A DNA stretch of 64,000 bases from Owenia fusiformis (taxonomy: Eukaryota; Annelida; Polychaeta; Sabellida; Oweniidae): NCBI GenBank assembly GCA_903813345.2, contig CAIIXF020000006.1, forward strand, positions 7,488,989-7,552,988, given 5' to 3'. Of this stretch, positions 52,080 through 62,980 are shown piece after piece (the first letter of the stretch is position 1; each line of letters starts with the position of its first letter). The translations under genes were made by a program, and so were the position numbers. Below the pieces are notes generated by a model, which worked only from the letters and a program-made list of their open reading frames with translations, was not told the origin of the DNA and did no database searches.

Positions 52080-52685
52080 TAAATTGCTCTATTTTAAGGT
52101 AACAAACTCATGTTAAATTGCTCTATTTGAAGGTAACAAACCCATATGTTAAATTGCTTTATTTGAAGGCAACAGCCCAATGTTCAAATGCTCTATTTAA
52201 AGGTAACAACCAAATGTTCAATTGCTGTATTTGAAGGTAGCAGCCCAATGTTGAATTGCTCTACTTAAAGGTAAGAACCCAATGTTCAATTGCTGTATTA
52301 TAAGGTAACAACCCAATGTTCAATTGCTCTATTTAAAGGTAACAGCCCAATGTTGAATTGCTCTACTTAAAGGTAAGAACCAAATGTTCAATTGCTCTAT
52401 TTGAAGGTAACAACCCAATGTTCAATTGCTCTATTTGAAGGTAACAACCAAATGTTCAATTGCTGTATTTGAAGGTAGCAGCCCAATGTTGAATTGCTCT
52501 ACTTAAAGGTAACAACCCAATGTTCAATTGCTCTATTATAAGGTAATAACCCAATGTTCAATTGCTCTATTTGAAGGTAACACCCGAATGTTCAATTGCT
52601 CTATTTGAAGGTAACAATCCAATGTTCAATTGCTCTATTTGAAGGTAGCAACCCAATGTTCAATAGCTCTGTTTGGAGATAACAT
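52080..52685. repeat. 34-bp minisatellite downstream of M1AP
   Basis: About 18 copies of CCCAATGTTCAATTGCTCTA plus TTTGAAGGTAACAA, with point variants. It starts about 250 bp past the M1AP stop on the transcript strand and may be transcribed in its 3' UTR. Confidence 0.9.
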
Positions 52686-52930
52686 ACAACTATATACGTC
52701 AATAGCTCATACAAGCTTCCTTTGGTCAAGCTCTGTTTGAAGGCAAGTACAAGCTAACTCAAGTGGAAGGCAATACCCCTCTGTTCAAGTTCTCACTCAT
52801 TATAAAGCTCTGTTGCATGGTTCCAATTCTCCCTAAAGCTCTATCTGTTTGTTCCAGATCTCACTAAAACTCTAAAAACCTTTTAATTCCAGATCTTACT
52901 TAGGCTAAGCTCTGTTGGCTGCAGATCTCA

Positions 52931-55900
52931 TCAAAGTTCTGTTGGAAAAGAGCTATCAACATCACAGGGTCTTCCATAAATGTCTCTCCCAGAAAATTTC
53001 ACCTTTTTAGATGAATAAAATTTATCATTGTGTTGTGCTGTATATCCCCTACCCTTGGGTTGAGTTGTGCTGGTTGTTCCACCTTGTCCTCTCACTTGGA
53101 TTGTGTTACCCCTACCTGTACCATGGGTTGTTCCAAATGGCTTGTCTGAGAATGCTGAATGATAGCTAGGGACACCAGTGTTTGAAGTTGTACCACCCTG
53201 AAACAGAGACATTTAACAGTTTAATGAGCTATTAATTTTTTGAAAGTATTTTTATGGGACTGCATCAAAATGAACTTTTAGAGCCATAAAAATTATTCTT
53301 CTTGACCAAATTTTCTAAAGCAGACTACAGTTGGCTAGAATGATATATTCTCTACCCAGATTAAGAAAATGTGATGTGGAGAGCTCTAATAGTATATTTC
53401 AATATGACCCAATAATGAAATAATAATGATAAAAAAAACTTGAATTATCTTACTCTTGTAGGTTTCCGCTTCAGAGGTTGTCTTGGCATTCCTTTTGTAA
53501 CCATGGCAACCAAGCTTTTGTTTAATCCAGACTTCACTTTCAGAGGGTTATAAGAGGGCAGGACCTCAACCTAATACACACAATATACTTTGTTAATATC
53601 ATCAATTTAAAGACTTTTTCATAGATTAAAACTGGTTACTCAGGTTTCAGGCTCATCCAGGAAAATAAAGTATATAAAGCTACTGTCTTTATTATGAAAA
53701 TTTAGATGGGAATCAAGAATGACCTGCAAAAGGAAGTGGGGCAGTTGGACCCATTTTCTCCCTACTTGATCTGAACAAGAACTGACAAAAAATAATGCCA
53801 TTTTAAGCGATTCAACATTAGTCAACCTACCTGTGCTAAAGCTGCTTCTACTGTCTCTAAACTCGTCTGACTAGGGCTGTCAGCTAAGATAGAGTTCTCA
53901 CATGGTAGCATTAACTCATTGACAGCCACAGATTTGATTAACATGCTTCCTCCCTCAGATGGTAGGATAATGAAGTGACCACAAGGGGCAAGAGGGACAG
54001 TAGTGCTGTAAGAACCTTTGGATCCCTGACCTTCATTTGGAGAATCAATCCGAGCGAGAATCACCAGCTCCTAAAATGAAAAAATGTGAATATAATTTGT
54101 TTGAAAGATAATTTAGAACAGTTATGCAATCAAAACACAGTGATTTCATGTTCTTAATTATTCTAATTGATATAATGTATCCTGTATTCCACTCAGTTAC
54201 AGATCTAGTTTTCATTTATTGCCCATGTATGTCCTTTTCTAATTTTAATAATAAAAATATCTTTATAATACAAAATCTAATTTATTTCAGCAAAACTAGA
54301 TTCATCAAATATGTACTGATTTAACGTACCTTATTCTTAAGGAGACTTGTTAAGGCATTAAAATGTTGCTGGTTTATCTCTAGCTCATCCCAATCTATCT
54401 TCCAACAAGATGTTGGCCTCATTATATATGGCTGAAAGAGATGAGTAGATAACAGTCAAAAAAGGCATTAACATACAAAATGTTACTACCTGCCATTTGT
54501 TACAGACATCGATCATAAACTGCCAAATGCCAAACACCAACCGCTGAACACCATCCAAGCTAAAGTTGGGGACATGAAGCATATGTCCCCTCTTGTGGTG
54601 TGACATAATAAATTATACATGACAAACAATGGTATATATACCTTAACCACAATTTCAGTGTTTATTTTGGTCACATTCAAAGGTCTACAATAAAACAGAT
54701 TTACACTTAAAGGATATCAGTCCCATTGGACACAAAGTTTCTAATCACATGTTTCACATATGGCCATTGGCCCTGCATGAATACTGATTCAAATATGAAT
54801 TTAAAAATGGTTCCTAATTCTCTAGATGATTTGTCGAATTGTATGCCTCTGAGCCATAAGAATGGAAACTTATTTATGGATGTCTGAAGAATGAAAACAA
54901 CATTTCAAATACAAACCCACAATACAAAATATATGTGAATTCACAATTTAAGAAACTCACAAACCGAATAAAAACTCATCATTCCAAATAAGAGTTCACC
55001 ATTCCAAATAAAAACTCACCATTCCAAAGAGCACAGATTCGCACAAGGAGTCTGAAGAAATGAGATTGATGACCCTCAGCTGGTATACAGGGATATTGAC
55101 CTGGGTAGACTTGACAGCTCCTGATGTTTGAGCCTTGGTGTTCTCTTGGTTTAAGCCCTTTGGTTTAGAAAATACTTTTTATTAATCATTGAGGTCAGTA
55201 CTTATAATAAGGAACTAATTGGTATAACATAATGATTTGAGACAATAAAATATGTCATTAGGTTTAAACTCACATGCACAAAGATGTGTTTTATTCTTTA
55301 CTAGTACATGTCTATAATCAAAATTAGCCATTTTATTAATTATTTATTAACTCATTGTTGTGGTATTCATGCAATGCCATTCTGTTTTTGGGAAATAAGT
55401 CTAGTCTAGTCTAATGTTTATTCTTGGTTTAAATACATACATAAGGACATGAAGGAAGAACTTACAAACTGACTGTTGAATGGTAGTTGTGCTGGATTCA
55501 ATAACCTTTCCTGGATATCACACTTTACTATCAATGAACCCTTTTCTGAAACAGGAAAAGAGGGTCACTGCTATAGGCCCATAAAACAAACAAGGCATAA
55601 ACATGCAAAATGTCACCACCTACCATTTGTTACTGGTGCCAAACACCAACCATCAAACACCAACTAGCAAATACTGAACAACATCCACAAAAAAGTCATT
55701 GATCATAACAATATGTGACATAAAAATTGTAGGTGTCTGCCAGTGTGCATAATATCATGGTGTTGGAATGTATGTCTACTCAAAAGAAAGATCTTTTAGT
55801 TCATGGGCAAATGGACTTTGGAAAAGTGCTCCCCCTACAGATGTGTTCCACTTTACAGGTTTTATATTCGCTGATAAATGTGAAGCTCAAAAATGCTGAG

Positions 55901-58900
55901 TGAGTGAATCTGGAAAATATCTTTCTTTTTGTTGTGAAAGTCCAATTATTTGAAAATCCAATTACTACTGATTTTAAAATCCATATCTTGTTACCTTGTT
56001 GCAAGATAATGTGAACGTGTTCACTATCAGTGCTGGTGTCCAACAGCCAGCCTTTGAAGAAGTTCTCAAGGCACATCTTATCTGCAAAAATGCAAAGTGC
56101 TAGAAATGGTAAGGCAGAGCTAGCGTAGAATTGTCAGAGAAATAAATAAGGAAGAGATGAAAGCTGTAGAGTTAAGTAGCATAACATAAGTATGAATATG
56201 ATAGATAGTAATGGGTTTGAATTTGAGTAGGATTAAATTGAAGAATATTACTGAGTAGAGTAGAATTCAGTAAGTGTCTTGAAATTTTAATTAAATAGTA
56301 CCATGGGTACTGGGCTCACATGGTGGTGCTCTTAAAAAGAAATGGCGGCCATTTTGAAAGAAACTTACAATTTCAAGAAAATTGAGAGAACACTCGAGTT
56401 ATGACCAAAAATGAGCTGAAAGATTGATTTTTCTGCAATAAAAGTGGTTACCATTTTAAATGTTTGTGACTTGTTTTGCCGAAACTTGTAGGAATTATTG
56501 AAAATGTATGAATTAAGGTAGTTAATTTGAAGCAAATTGGTGAAAAACTTGTTGAGTTATAACCAAAACCTGAGCTGAAAACCTGATTTTTGCGCAATAA
56601 AAATGGACACCATTTTGAAAAAAGGTGAGCTTTTGAGACACCACTTATGGGACAATTGAGAACCTCATGTAGACACATTTTAAAAGAAAAATCGTTCCAA
56701 TTGTCATGGAGGATTTCAAATTAGCTACCAATGTGTTGACAGACAGACGGACAGACTTTCCTGGGCTTAAATTCTTTACTAATATCCCATGGATTTTACA
56801 GTAGTGTGTTTTCAATGAACCTACCATGTTCTAGGGAGATGGTATCTACAATGTCACTGCATTGTGCAATCTCCTCTAGCTCTGAGAGGTTCGAGAGACT
56901 CATATCTACAGTCTGGTTACATTCTCCACTCTCCTCTTCCAGGTTCAACCTCCCTGTGTTTGTTACACTTACTACAAGAATTTTCTGAAAAAAAAAATAT
57001 CGTAAAATTATAAATTATTGTTCATTTTGAAGTTCAAATAGTAAAAGTTAATCTAATATCATTGACATGGGAAATGCTACAATTTTTTGTGCTAAACATT
57101 TGCCTAAACCATTCCTGAAACTGGACCAGTATATGTAAATTTATTTCTTCATTCAAAATGATAAATTGATGAAGAATAAAGGGGATAGAAGGGATGGAGA
57201 TGAGTTGAGAGACAAACAAACTAAAAGAACATTTTCCACCTTTTTTTAAAAAAAAGTTCACAAGCACGAAATAAACCATCATTTTCATAATATTTTCAAT
57301 TTTCTATTTTCAAACTGATTTATATTCAATGTTTTCCAAATTGGCTTACCTTCAAGACATCAAGATCAAGGGAGTGACTGATCCTTTGTATGTGCTTACT
57401 CACTGAATCCCCAGATTTTGAAGTGACAAAAATCACCTCGAGTTGATTCCAATACCCGCCTACCTGCACAGACAGAGAGGAAATTATGAATTAATACAAC
57501 TAGTGGCAGATTGAGAAGCACTGGATATGTGCAGTGATACCCTTCAAATTAGAGGAATTTTTACCAAATGTTGTGCGACATACTGTGCTTACTTACCTGA
57601 GCAAAACTTCGGGATTGTCTTCTGTATTGCAAAGCTGCCTCCTTGAGTCCCATACAAAGACAGTCACCAGTGTCAGAATGTGCAGAACTCCCCAATGATA
57701 CATTCTGTAGCTCCTGAAGTGCAGCGTGGAGCTTACCAGTGTTACCCTTAACATGTTGCAATGGGAACAATACCTACAGAAAACAAGAAATTATGATTTG
57801 TCTTAGTTACTTAACCCTTTCCTGACGTGAATATAAGAGGAAAATGTTGGCCTGGTGACTGATAAGTAAGAGAGTTTTTAGAGGAAAACTGCAAATTGCC
57901 TATACCCCGGGACCTATACTTAAAATTTTATCACTGAAATAAAAAATTCATTCCGGAATATCACATTTCAACAACTTGTCAAAATTTGGTGTAGAAATAC
58001 TGAATAGAACTGGAGATATTGTTAAAATTTTTTGAAAATTCAAGGCCCATTTATTGATAATTTGACCCAAAAAGGCTTAAAAAAGACAATTATGCACAAA
58101 AAGGCTCACTTTTGAGGGTCCACAAAATTTTTGGGGCCCTTAAAATTTTTTCTTGGCCTACGAAAGGGGATGCCCCCCCCTGGATCCGCCAGTAAGGTAT
58201 TACATAACAGGGCTCCATATGGAGTTATTGTCATGTTGAAAGGGTTACTACTTATCATTAACATCATTTCTATTTTCTTTTAATCCACTTTTTTGTTCTT
58301 ATTGTATACCAAGTATGTGACCAACTGACCATCACTTAGTCATGAAGCCATAAAGGCCAGGGTGCATGTTCAGAATTTTTCTGCATTCCTCAATTGAGTC
58401 ACATGTTATTTTTCAAACAGGAATCACTCCTTCCCCACATCGTCCAGATCTTCCAGTTTTGCACAAAGAGTGCACTTATGTGCCTAGAAAAGACTGGTGA
58501 GAAGATTTGTTTTGTAAAATGTATAAAAAACAAGAAAATTCAGCCAAAAAAAGTTTCGGAATTTTTTACTGAATTTTCTTGTTTTTATACATTTTATCAA
58601 AACATTCCTCTTCACATTCTTTTCTAGGTACATTTGTATACTGGTTGTTCAAAAGTGAGAGATGTAGACATTGTGGGGAAGGAGTGATTCAAATTTGAAA
58701 TATAACATGTGACTCAATTGAGGAAAGCAGAAAAATTCCGAACATGCACACTCACCTTAAAATATTGGCTCTTATCTGCAAGAAAGGAGGTATTAAGGTA
58801 GCAGTAGCACTTAAGAGCTCCATGTAATGTTGGTGATGTTCAGGTAGGCAGTGTTTAAGGTATAGAGGGTAGTGCTCAGGGTAGTTCTGACAAAGACTTA

Positions 58901-59534
58901 CCTCAGGATAGACACCAAGTACAAGAAGACCAAAAAATGGTGACCTTGATGGACCATTTAGATTAGAAACAACAGCAAACATTTCTCCTAACACAGCAGT
59001 CAGGTTTTGACAGATCTCTTCATCCATAGGAGGACTGGAATCAACCAGGAGAATTCTAACTGCAATTAAAGATAATAAAGGTATACAATTTAGATTTTAA
59101 CATCATCTTATCTAGTTGATGTACCAGATGAGGTATCAATCAAGATACTTATATGCCCCAAAATTTCATGGTTTTCATAATATGTCATTCCTGAAATCTG
59201 AACTTTAAAAATAATCAAAACTGGAAAACAAATATTATCAGAATCAATGTAGAGTCACAGTTATGAAGACTATAGTAACACCTGTGAATACTGAACATCA
59301 TTTTGCCATGAAAAAACAATCAGTGTTGGTAAGTGGTAAGTGTTCACTACAGAGAGAGTATAATATGTGAGACAGGTGTTCACTAGAGAGAGAGGTGTTC
59401 AGGTTTTACTGTATATAGACAAAAGAAAACAAATTAACTTTGCAGAAGAGTTTTTGAAGATGGTCATTTTTAAGTAAATTGCACGTACCTGGTTGTCTTC
59501 CAAACAATGACCTCTTCCTCCCAATTTTGTCCAT
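52931..59534 (-). CDS. M1AP: meiosis 1 arrest protein (M1AP) homologue, complete, 12 coding exons
   Basis: Exons in transcript order: 59489-59534 (ATG 59532-59534), 58902-59059, 57597-57773, 57350-57463, 56825-56984, 55995-56081, 55466-55545, 55020-55157, 54330-54431, 53831-54070, 53454-53570, 52931-53197 (TGA 52931-52933). The total is 1686 bp, 561 aa (human M1AP 530 aa), with every junction in phase. Matches to vertebrate M1AP: VRILLVDSS near the N-terminus, LNGPSRSPFFGL, FPLQHVKGN, FFKGWLLDTSTDSEHVHIIL, VKCDIQERLLNP, RPTSCWKIDWDELEINQQHF (residues 325-344), LIKSVAVNELMLP and LPSYNPLKV. In vertebrates M1AP acts in spermatocytes with the SHOC1-TEX11-SPO16 (ZZS) group to promote crossovers; a conserved role here is inference. 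The last exon encodes a Gly/Thr/Arg-rich tail unlike the human C-terminus. Start choice: first ATG after a plausible acceptor, directly preceding the conserved LLVD block. Confidence 0.95.
54458..54605. repeat. dispersed GTCACCACC-family repeat, copy in M1AP intron
   Basis: Starts AAAGGCATTAACATAC, with ACCTGCCATTTGTTACAGAC and AACACCAACCGCTGAACACC; ends TCTTGTGGTGTGACATAAT. It lies 27 bp upstream (in transcript sense) of exon 54330-54431. Confidence 0.6.
54963..55025 (-). repeat. 20-bp tandem repeat of the M1AP exon 8 donor site
   Basis: The - strand reads TTTGGAATG|GTGAGTTTTT (the real donor), then TTTGGAATGGTGAACTC, then TTTGGAATGATGAGTTTTT, spaced 20 bp apart. The second copy keeps G|GT; the third has lost it (ATG|AT). 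Use of the second would add 20 nt and break the frame. Confidence 0.8.
55587..55740. repeat. dispersed GTCACCACC-family repeat, copy in M1AP intron
   Basis: Starts AACAAGGCATAAACATGC, with GTCACCACCTACCATTTG and AACACCAACCATCAAACACC; ends AATATGTGACAT. It lies about 40 bp from exon 55466-55545. Confidence 0.6.
58355..58756. mobile_element. 402-bp foldback element in M1AP intron 2
   Basis: Two arms of about 190 bp fold back with a loop of under 20 nt: GTGCATGTTCAGAATTTTTC at the left against GAAAAATTCCGAACATGCAC at the right. The centre is AAGAAAATTCAG...CTGAATTTTCTT. The right side abuts TTAA (58757-58760); the left has ATAA, so the TTAA-target family is likely, with one mutated site. Confidence 0.75.
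59273..59411. mobile_element. pogo-like MITE in M1AP intron 1
   Basis: Inverted relative to the 28178 copy: AGTAACACCTGTGAATACTG at the left, GGTGTTCAGGTTTTACTG at the right, with TA on both sides (59271-59272, 59412-59413). Shares the GTTCACTA.AGAGAGAG interior. Confidence 0.65.
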
Positions 59535-60099
59535 TTGAACAGCTTTCTGAAGTATGAAATATTTAGATATTTAGATAGAATATTTATTTCAATGTTTTAT
59601 TTTAAAAAACCTAAAAAGGAATCAAAAGACAACATAGCATGACAGGCCTGTAATATGTGGAAAAACATATTCATATTATGGTTCAAACTCCTTATTAACA
59701 AGAGGTACATTATTGCATAATTAAGTAATCAATCTGAATCAAATTTTTAGTCTAATTTATCAAATGTATTATCTAATCTAGTCTATTTGTGTACAATATT
59801 TATATATTTTTCCTAAAGCCCTTTGGTCTTTTGGTTCCTTATTTTTTAGATTTATTGATGACAATAAAACATTGAAATGGACTTTAAAACTGTAAAAATG
59901 AAGTAATGATCTTTTGTCCCCCTACCCCACAGGCCACATCCCGGCAATGTCCAGAATTGATCAGTAGACGAACATTAGCCTATACAAGAGTTAGGGTCTA
60001 GATTTAGATCTAGACTATCATAGAAAATATGAAACTGAGCCATGAACTGAGTATGATTGGTGATATGAAGAATATAAAGGGATCTATAATTTGACTTAC

Positions 60100-60290
60100 C
60101 ACGCAAAGAACTGTAAACTCAATACAATGACCAAAATTTTGTAATCTCAGTTGTTCAAAACGAGGCAGCAAACTGACCTACTTTTACACGATACTGGCGC
60201 CATATTTGAAAGTTGAAATGTTTAAACCATAACATACCATACCTCGAGCCATACGTTGCGGCATCCGCGACGGACCTCTCCAACTCAGTG
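60100..60290 (-). promoter_or_regulatory. M1AP 5' UTR exon and probable promoter region (approximate)
   Basis: On the - strand a consensus donor (GTG|GTAAGT) ends a possible non-coding exon at 60100. A matching acceptor (CTTCAG) lies at 59547, twelve bases before the M1AP ATG. Upstream there is a TGGCGCCA palindrome (60195-60202), resembling an E2F site, with TTTGAA nearby (60205), resembling a cell-cycle CHR element. The start site itself cannot be placed; the right boundary is a guess. Confidence 0.35.
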
Positions 60291-60443
60291 TCAAATTTTG
60301 TAAATTATGGTTTCTGAATGGTTGTGAAAAACAATGGACCTGTGGAATAGTGTATAGTCTAGTTGTAAGCCCATGATTGCACGCATGTCAATGTTTTATT
60401 GGAGTAGACTATCTCATCATGGATCATAGCCTAGATCCCTGCA

Positions 60444-60516
60444 AGATTATTTTGTAGTAGAATCACTTAGCTCAATAATTATTCGTTGAGCCTATGATCC
60501 TACTACAAAACAATCT
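60444..60516. other. 73-nt inverted repeat (hairpin) upstream of M1AP
   Basis: AGATTATTTTGTAGTAG pairs with CTACTACAAAACAATCT, and the stem continues through TTAGCTCAA/TTGAGCCTA around a loop of about 10 nt. The size and single-stem form resemble a microRNA precursor, but a short MITE remnant is equally possible. Confidence 0.45.
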
Positions 60517-60764
60517 GGCCAACATCTGTGGAGTAAATATCTCATCAAATTAGACCTAACATAATGTGGAAGCATGATTTAATTGTGCAGCAATCTAACA
60601 GCCGAGTCCCCCAAAGGCAATGACGTGCGCTGATAGCCTTCCGTCGAGGTTAAAAAATAGTGCTAACAAGACAACAGCTAGGAATATAGTTCGGAGTAGG
60701 GATAGTAGCGGTTACCGTTGGTTATTTGGTTTCATGTATAAAAAGCCCTTTCTCCTTTTCTGGC

Positions 60765-61264
60765 NNNNNNNNNNNNNNNNNNNNNNNNNNNNNNNNNNNN
60801 NNNNNNNNNNNNNNNNNNNNNNNNNNNNNNNNNNNNNNNNNNNNNNNNNNNNNNNNNNNNNNNNNNNNNNNNNNNNNNNNNNNNNNNNNNNNNNNNNNNN
60901 NNNNNNNNNNNNNNNNNNNNNNNNNNNNNNNNNNNNNNNNNNNNNNNNNNNNNNNNNNNNNNNNNNNNNNNNNNNNNNNNNNNNNNNNNNNNNNNNNNNN
61001 NNNNNNNNNNNNNNNNNNNNNNNNNNNNNNNNNNNNNNNNNNNNNNNNNNNNNNNNNNNNNNNNNNNNNNNNNNNNNNNNNNNNNNNNNNNNNNNNNNNN
61101 NNNNNNNNNNNNNNNNNNNNNNNNNNNNNNNNNNNNNNNNNNNNNNNNNNNNNNNNNNNNNNNNNNNNNNNNNNNNNNNNNNNNNNNNNNNNNNNNNNNN
61201 NNNNNNNNNNNNNNNNNNNNNNNNNNNNNNNNNNNNNNNNNNNNNNNNNNNNNNNNNNNNNNNN
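60765..61264. other. assembly gap, 500 N
   Basis: Exactly 500 undetermined bases, a usual placeholder for a scaffold join of unknown length. Frames drawn across it are meaningless. Linkage of 61265-64000 to M1AP depends on this join. Confidence 0.99.
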
Positions 61265-62081
61265 GAATATGTGCCATGCCGTCAGTATTAGATTCAGACA
61301 TTGTGAAATCTCAACAGAAGCATGCGATTATGCCTGTCTAAAATGAACATGTATGAATGCTATAGGCTAAATTCCATGATATATACTTAAGATGGGGTTA
61401 CTTCACAGTATACTAAGAGACAATGTCAATAGATAGATGGATGGCATTAAATGCTATCATACACTCATATCAAATAATTAGTATTTGGGGGATTGGGGTA
61501 AAATCTAGTTTGTTTTCTTGCATTCATTCAACACTGCTCACCTTAATGTGCTGTTATATAGGGGTATAGGATGCCTATATGTACTATCATTATCATTGAT
61601 AATGATACTTTGGTAGTTTAATAATCACATTATATAAATGTACACCTCCCTGGTATATAATGATAAACATATTTGCAAAGAATGCTGAGATGACGCAATT
61701 GTACACAATTTTACAATAATATAAATGAAAAATAAATGTTAATTGATATTACACCATTTTTTATGTTTATTAAAAGTCTGAAAGTCAAAACTTTGAATTG
61801 GTTTGAGCAAAATATCCTATTTTGATATTTATAATTTACAAATTATCCATGAACATTGAAAGTTGAAACCTTAGATGTGGAGTTTTTCTATTTTATGAGG
61901 TCACCAAGATTTTTAATTCTTTTGGAATTAACTGCCAAGTCTAATAAGGATTAGAGGGATGAAAACATGAAGAACAAAACACCAAAACCATGACTAAATT
62001 GTCTAAATATTGCAAAACTATCTGTTAATGTGCATTTTTTCATGAAAATATAATTTCTGATAACTCAGATACCATTTATTA

Positions 62082-62839
62082 TCCCAACGAACGAAGTTCG
62101 GTAGGGATATAGTGAAGCCCTCCGTCCGTCCGTCCATCCGTCTGTCTGTCCGTCCGGAAGATAACTCAAACATTAGTTGACGGATTTTCTTCATATTTAG
62201 TGGAAAGATGTATATTGGTGAATGGTTTTATGCAAAAAAAATTTTTTCAAGATGGCTGCCTCTTTAAAAATGACGGGACTTTTTCGCAAAAATCATAAAT
62301 TTTTCAATCTAAACCAAAGTAATTAATATTATTATTTGAAATTTTGGTAGTATATTCGCAACATCTATCTTTTTCACATATATTCCGTGTTTTTCATCCT
62401 GACCCCCAGGGGCCGTATATGGGGGGTCAGGAAAACAGAAATTTTTCGCTTATTTTTAGATCTTTCTGAAGTATAGCTTTATTATACTCAAATTAAAGGC
62501 AATTAAGAGTAGATTGCAAATATTGTATCTTTTTCTGATTCGAGCCTCGTAAAATTCAAAATGGCCGTCTAATGTACGATTTCGCAATAATTTTTCGATC
62601 CCTTCAAAGTATGGCTATATTATACTCAAATTGAAGGAATTTTGGAGTAGATCACAATTATGGTATTATTTTTCAGATTTGTACACAGAAAATTCAAAAT
62701 GGCTGCTTCGCAGGAATTCGCAATTCTAAAATCTAAATTTTTCAATTTTAACCAAAGTAATGAGTATAATTGATTGGAATTCGGTAATTGATGTTTTGTT
62801 CGTTGGGATTTGCTACTCCGCGGAGTTGCCGTTATCTAG
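62082..62839 (+). mobile_element. non-autonomous Helitron, 758 bp
   Basis: The 5' end is A|TCCCAACGAACGAAGTTC; the 3' end is CTAG|T, preceded by the 12-bp perfect palindrome ACTCCGCGGAGT and a short TGCCGTTAT spacer. The A|TC...CTAG|T insertion and terminal hairpin are the classic Helitron signature, with no target duplication. CCGTCCGTCCGTCC tracts and repeated ATTCAAAATGGC-like blocks lie inside. No Rep/helicase frame. Additionally CCCAACGAAC near the 5' end is inverted as GTTCGTTGGG near the 3' end. Confidence 0.85.
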
Positions 62840-62879
62840 TTGAATTTAGTCTAAATTTATGTCACTACCAGAAGTTACT

Positions 62880-62980
62880 CTTTAACCTTTTTGTGGATAG
62901 TGTCTGAACAAATGGTGGTTGACATCTATAACAAATGGCAGGTGGTGACATTTTGCATGTTAATGACAAAGGATGAACAA
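62880..62980. repeat. dispersed GTCACCACC-family repeat, inverted partial copy
   Basis: The reverse strand reads GTCATTAACATGCAAAATG, CACCACCTGCCATTTGTTAT and ends near TATCCACAAAAAGG. It lies just right of the Helitron. Confidence 0.55.

Noticed and set aside
60620-61346. Frames of 189-223 aa across the N run
   Set aside because: Composed of undetermined bases.
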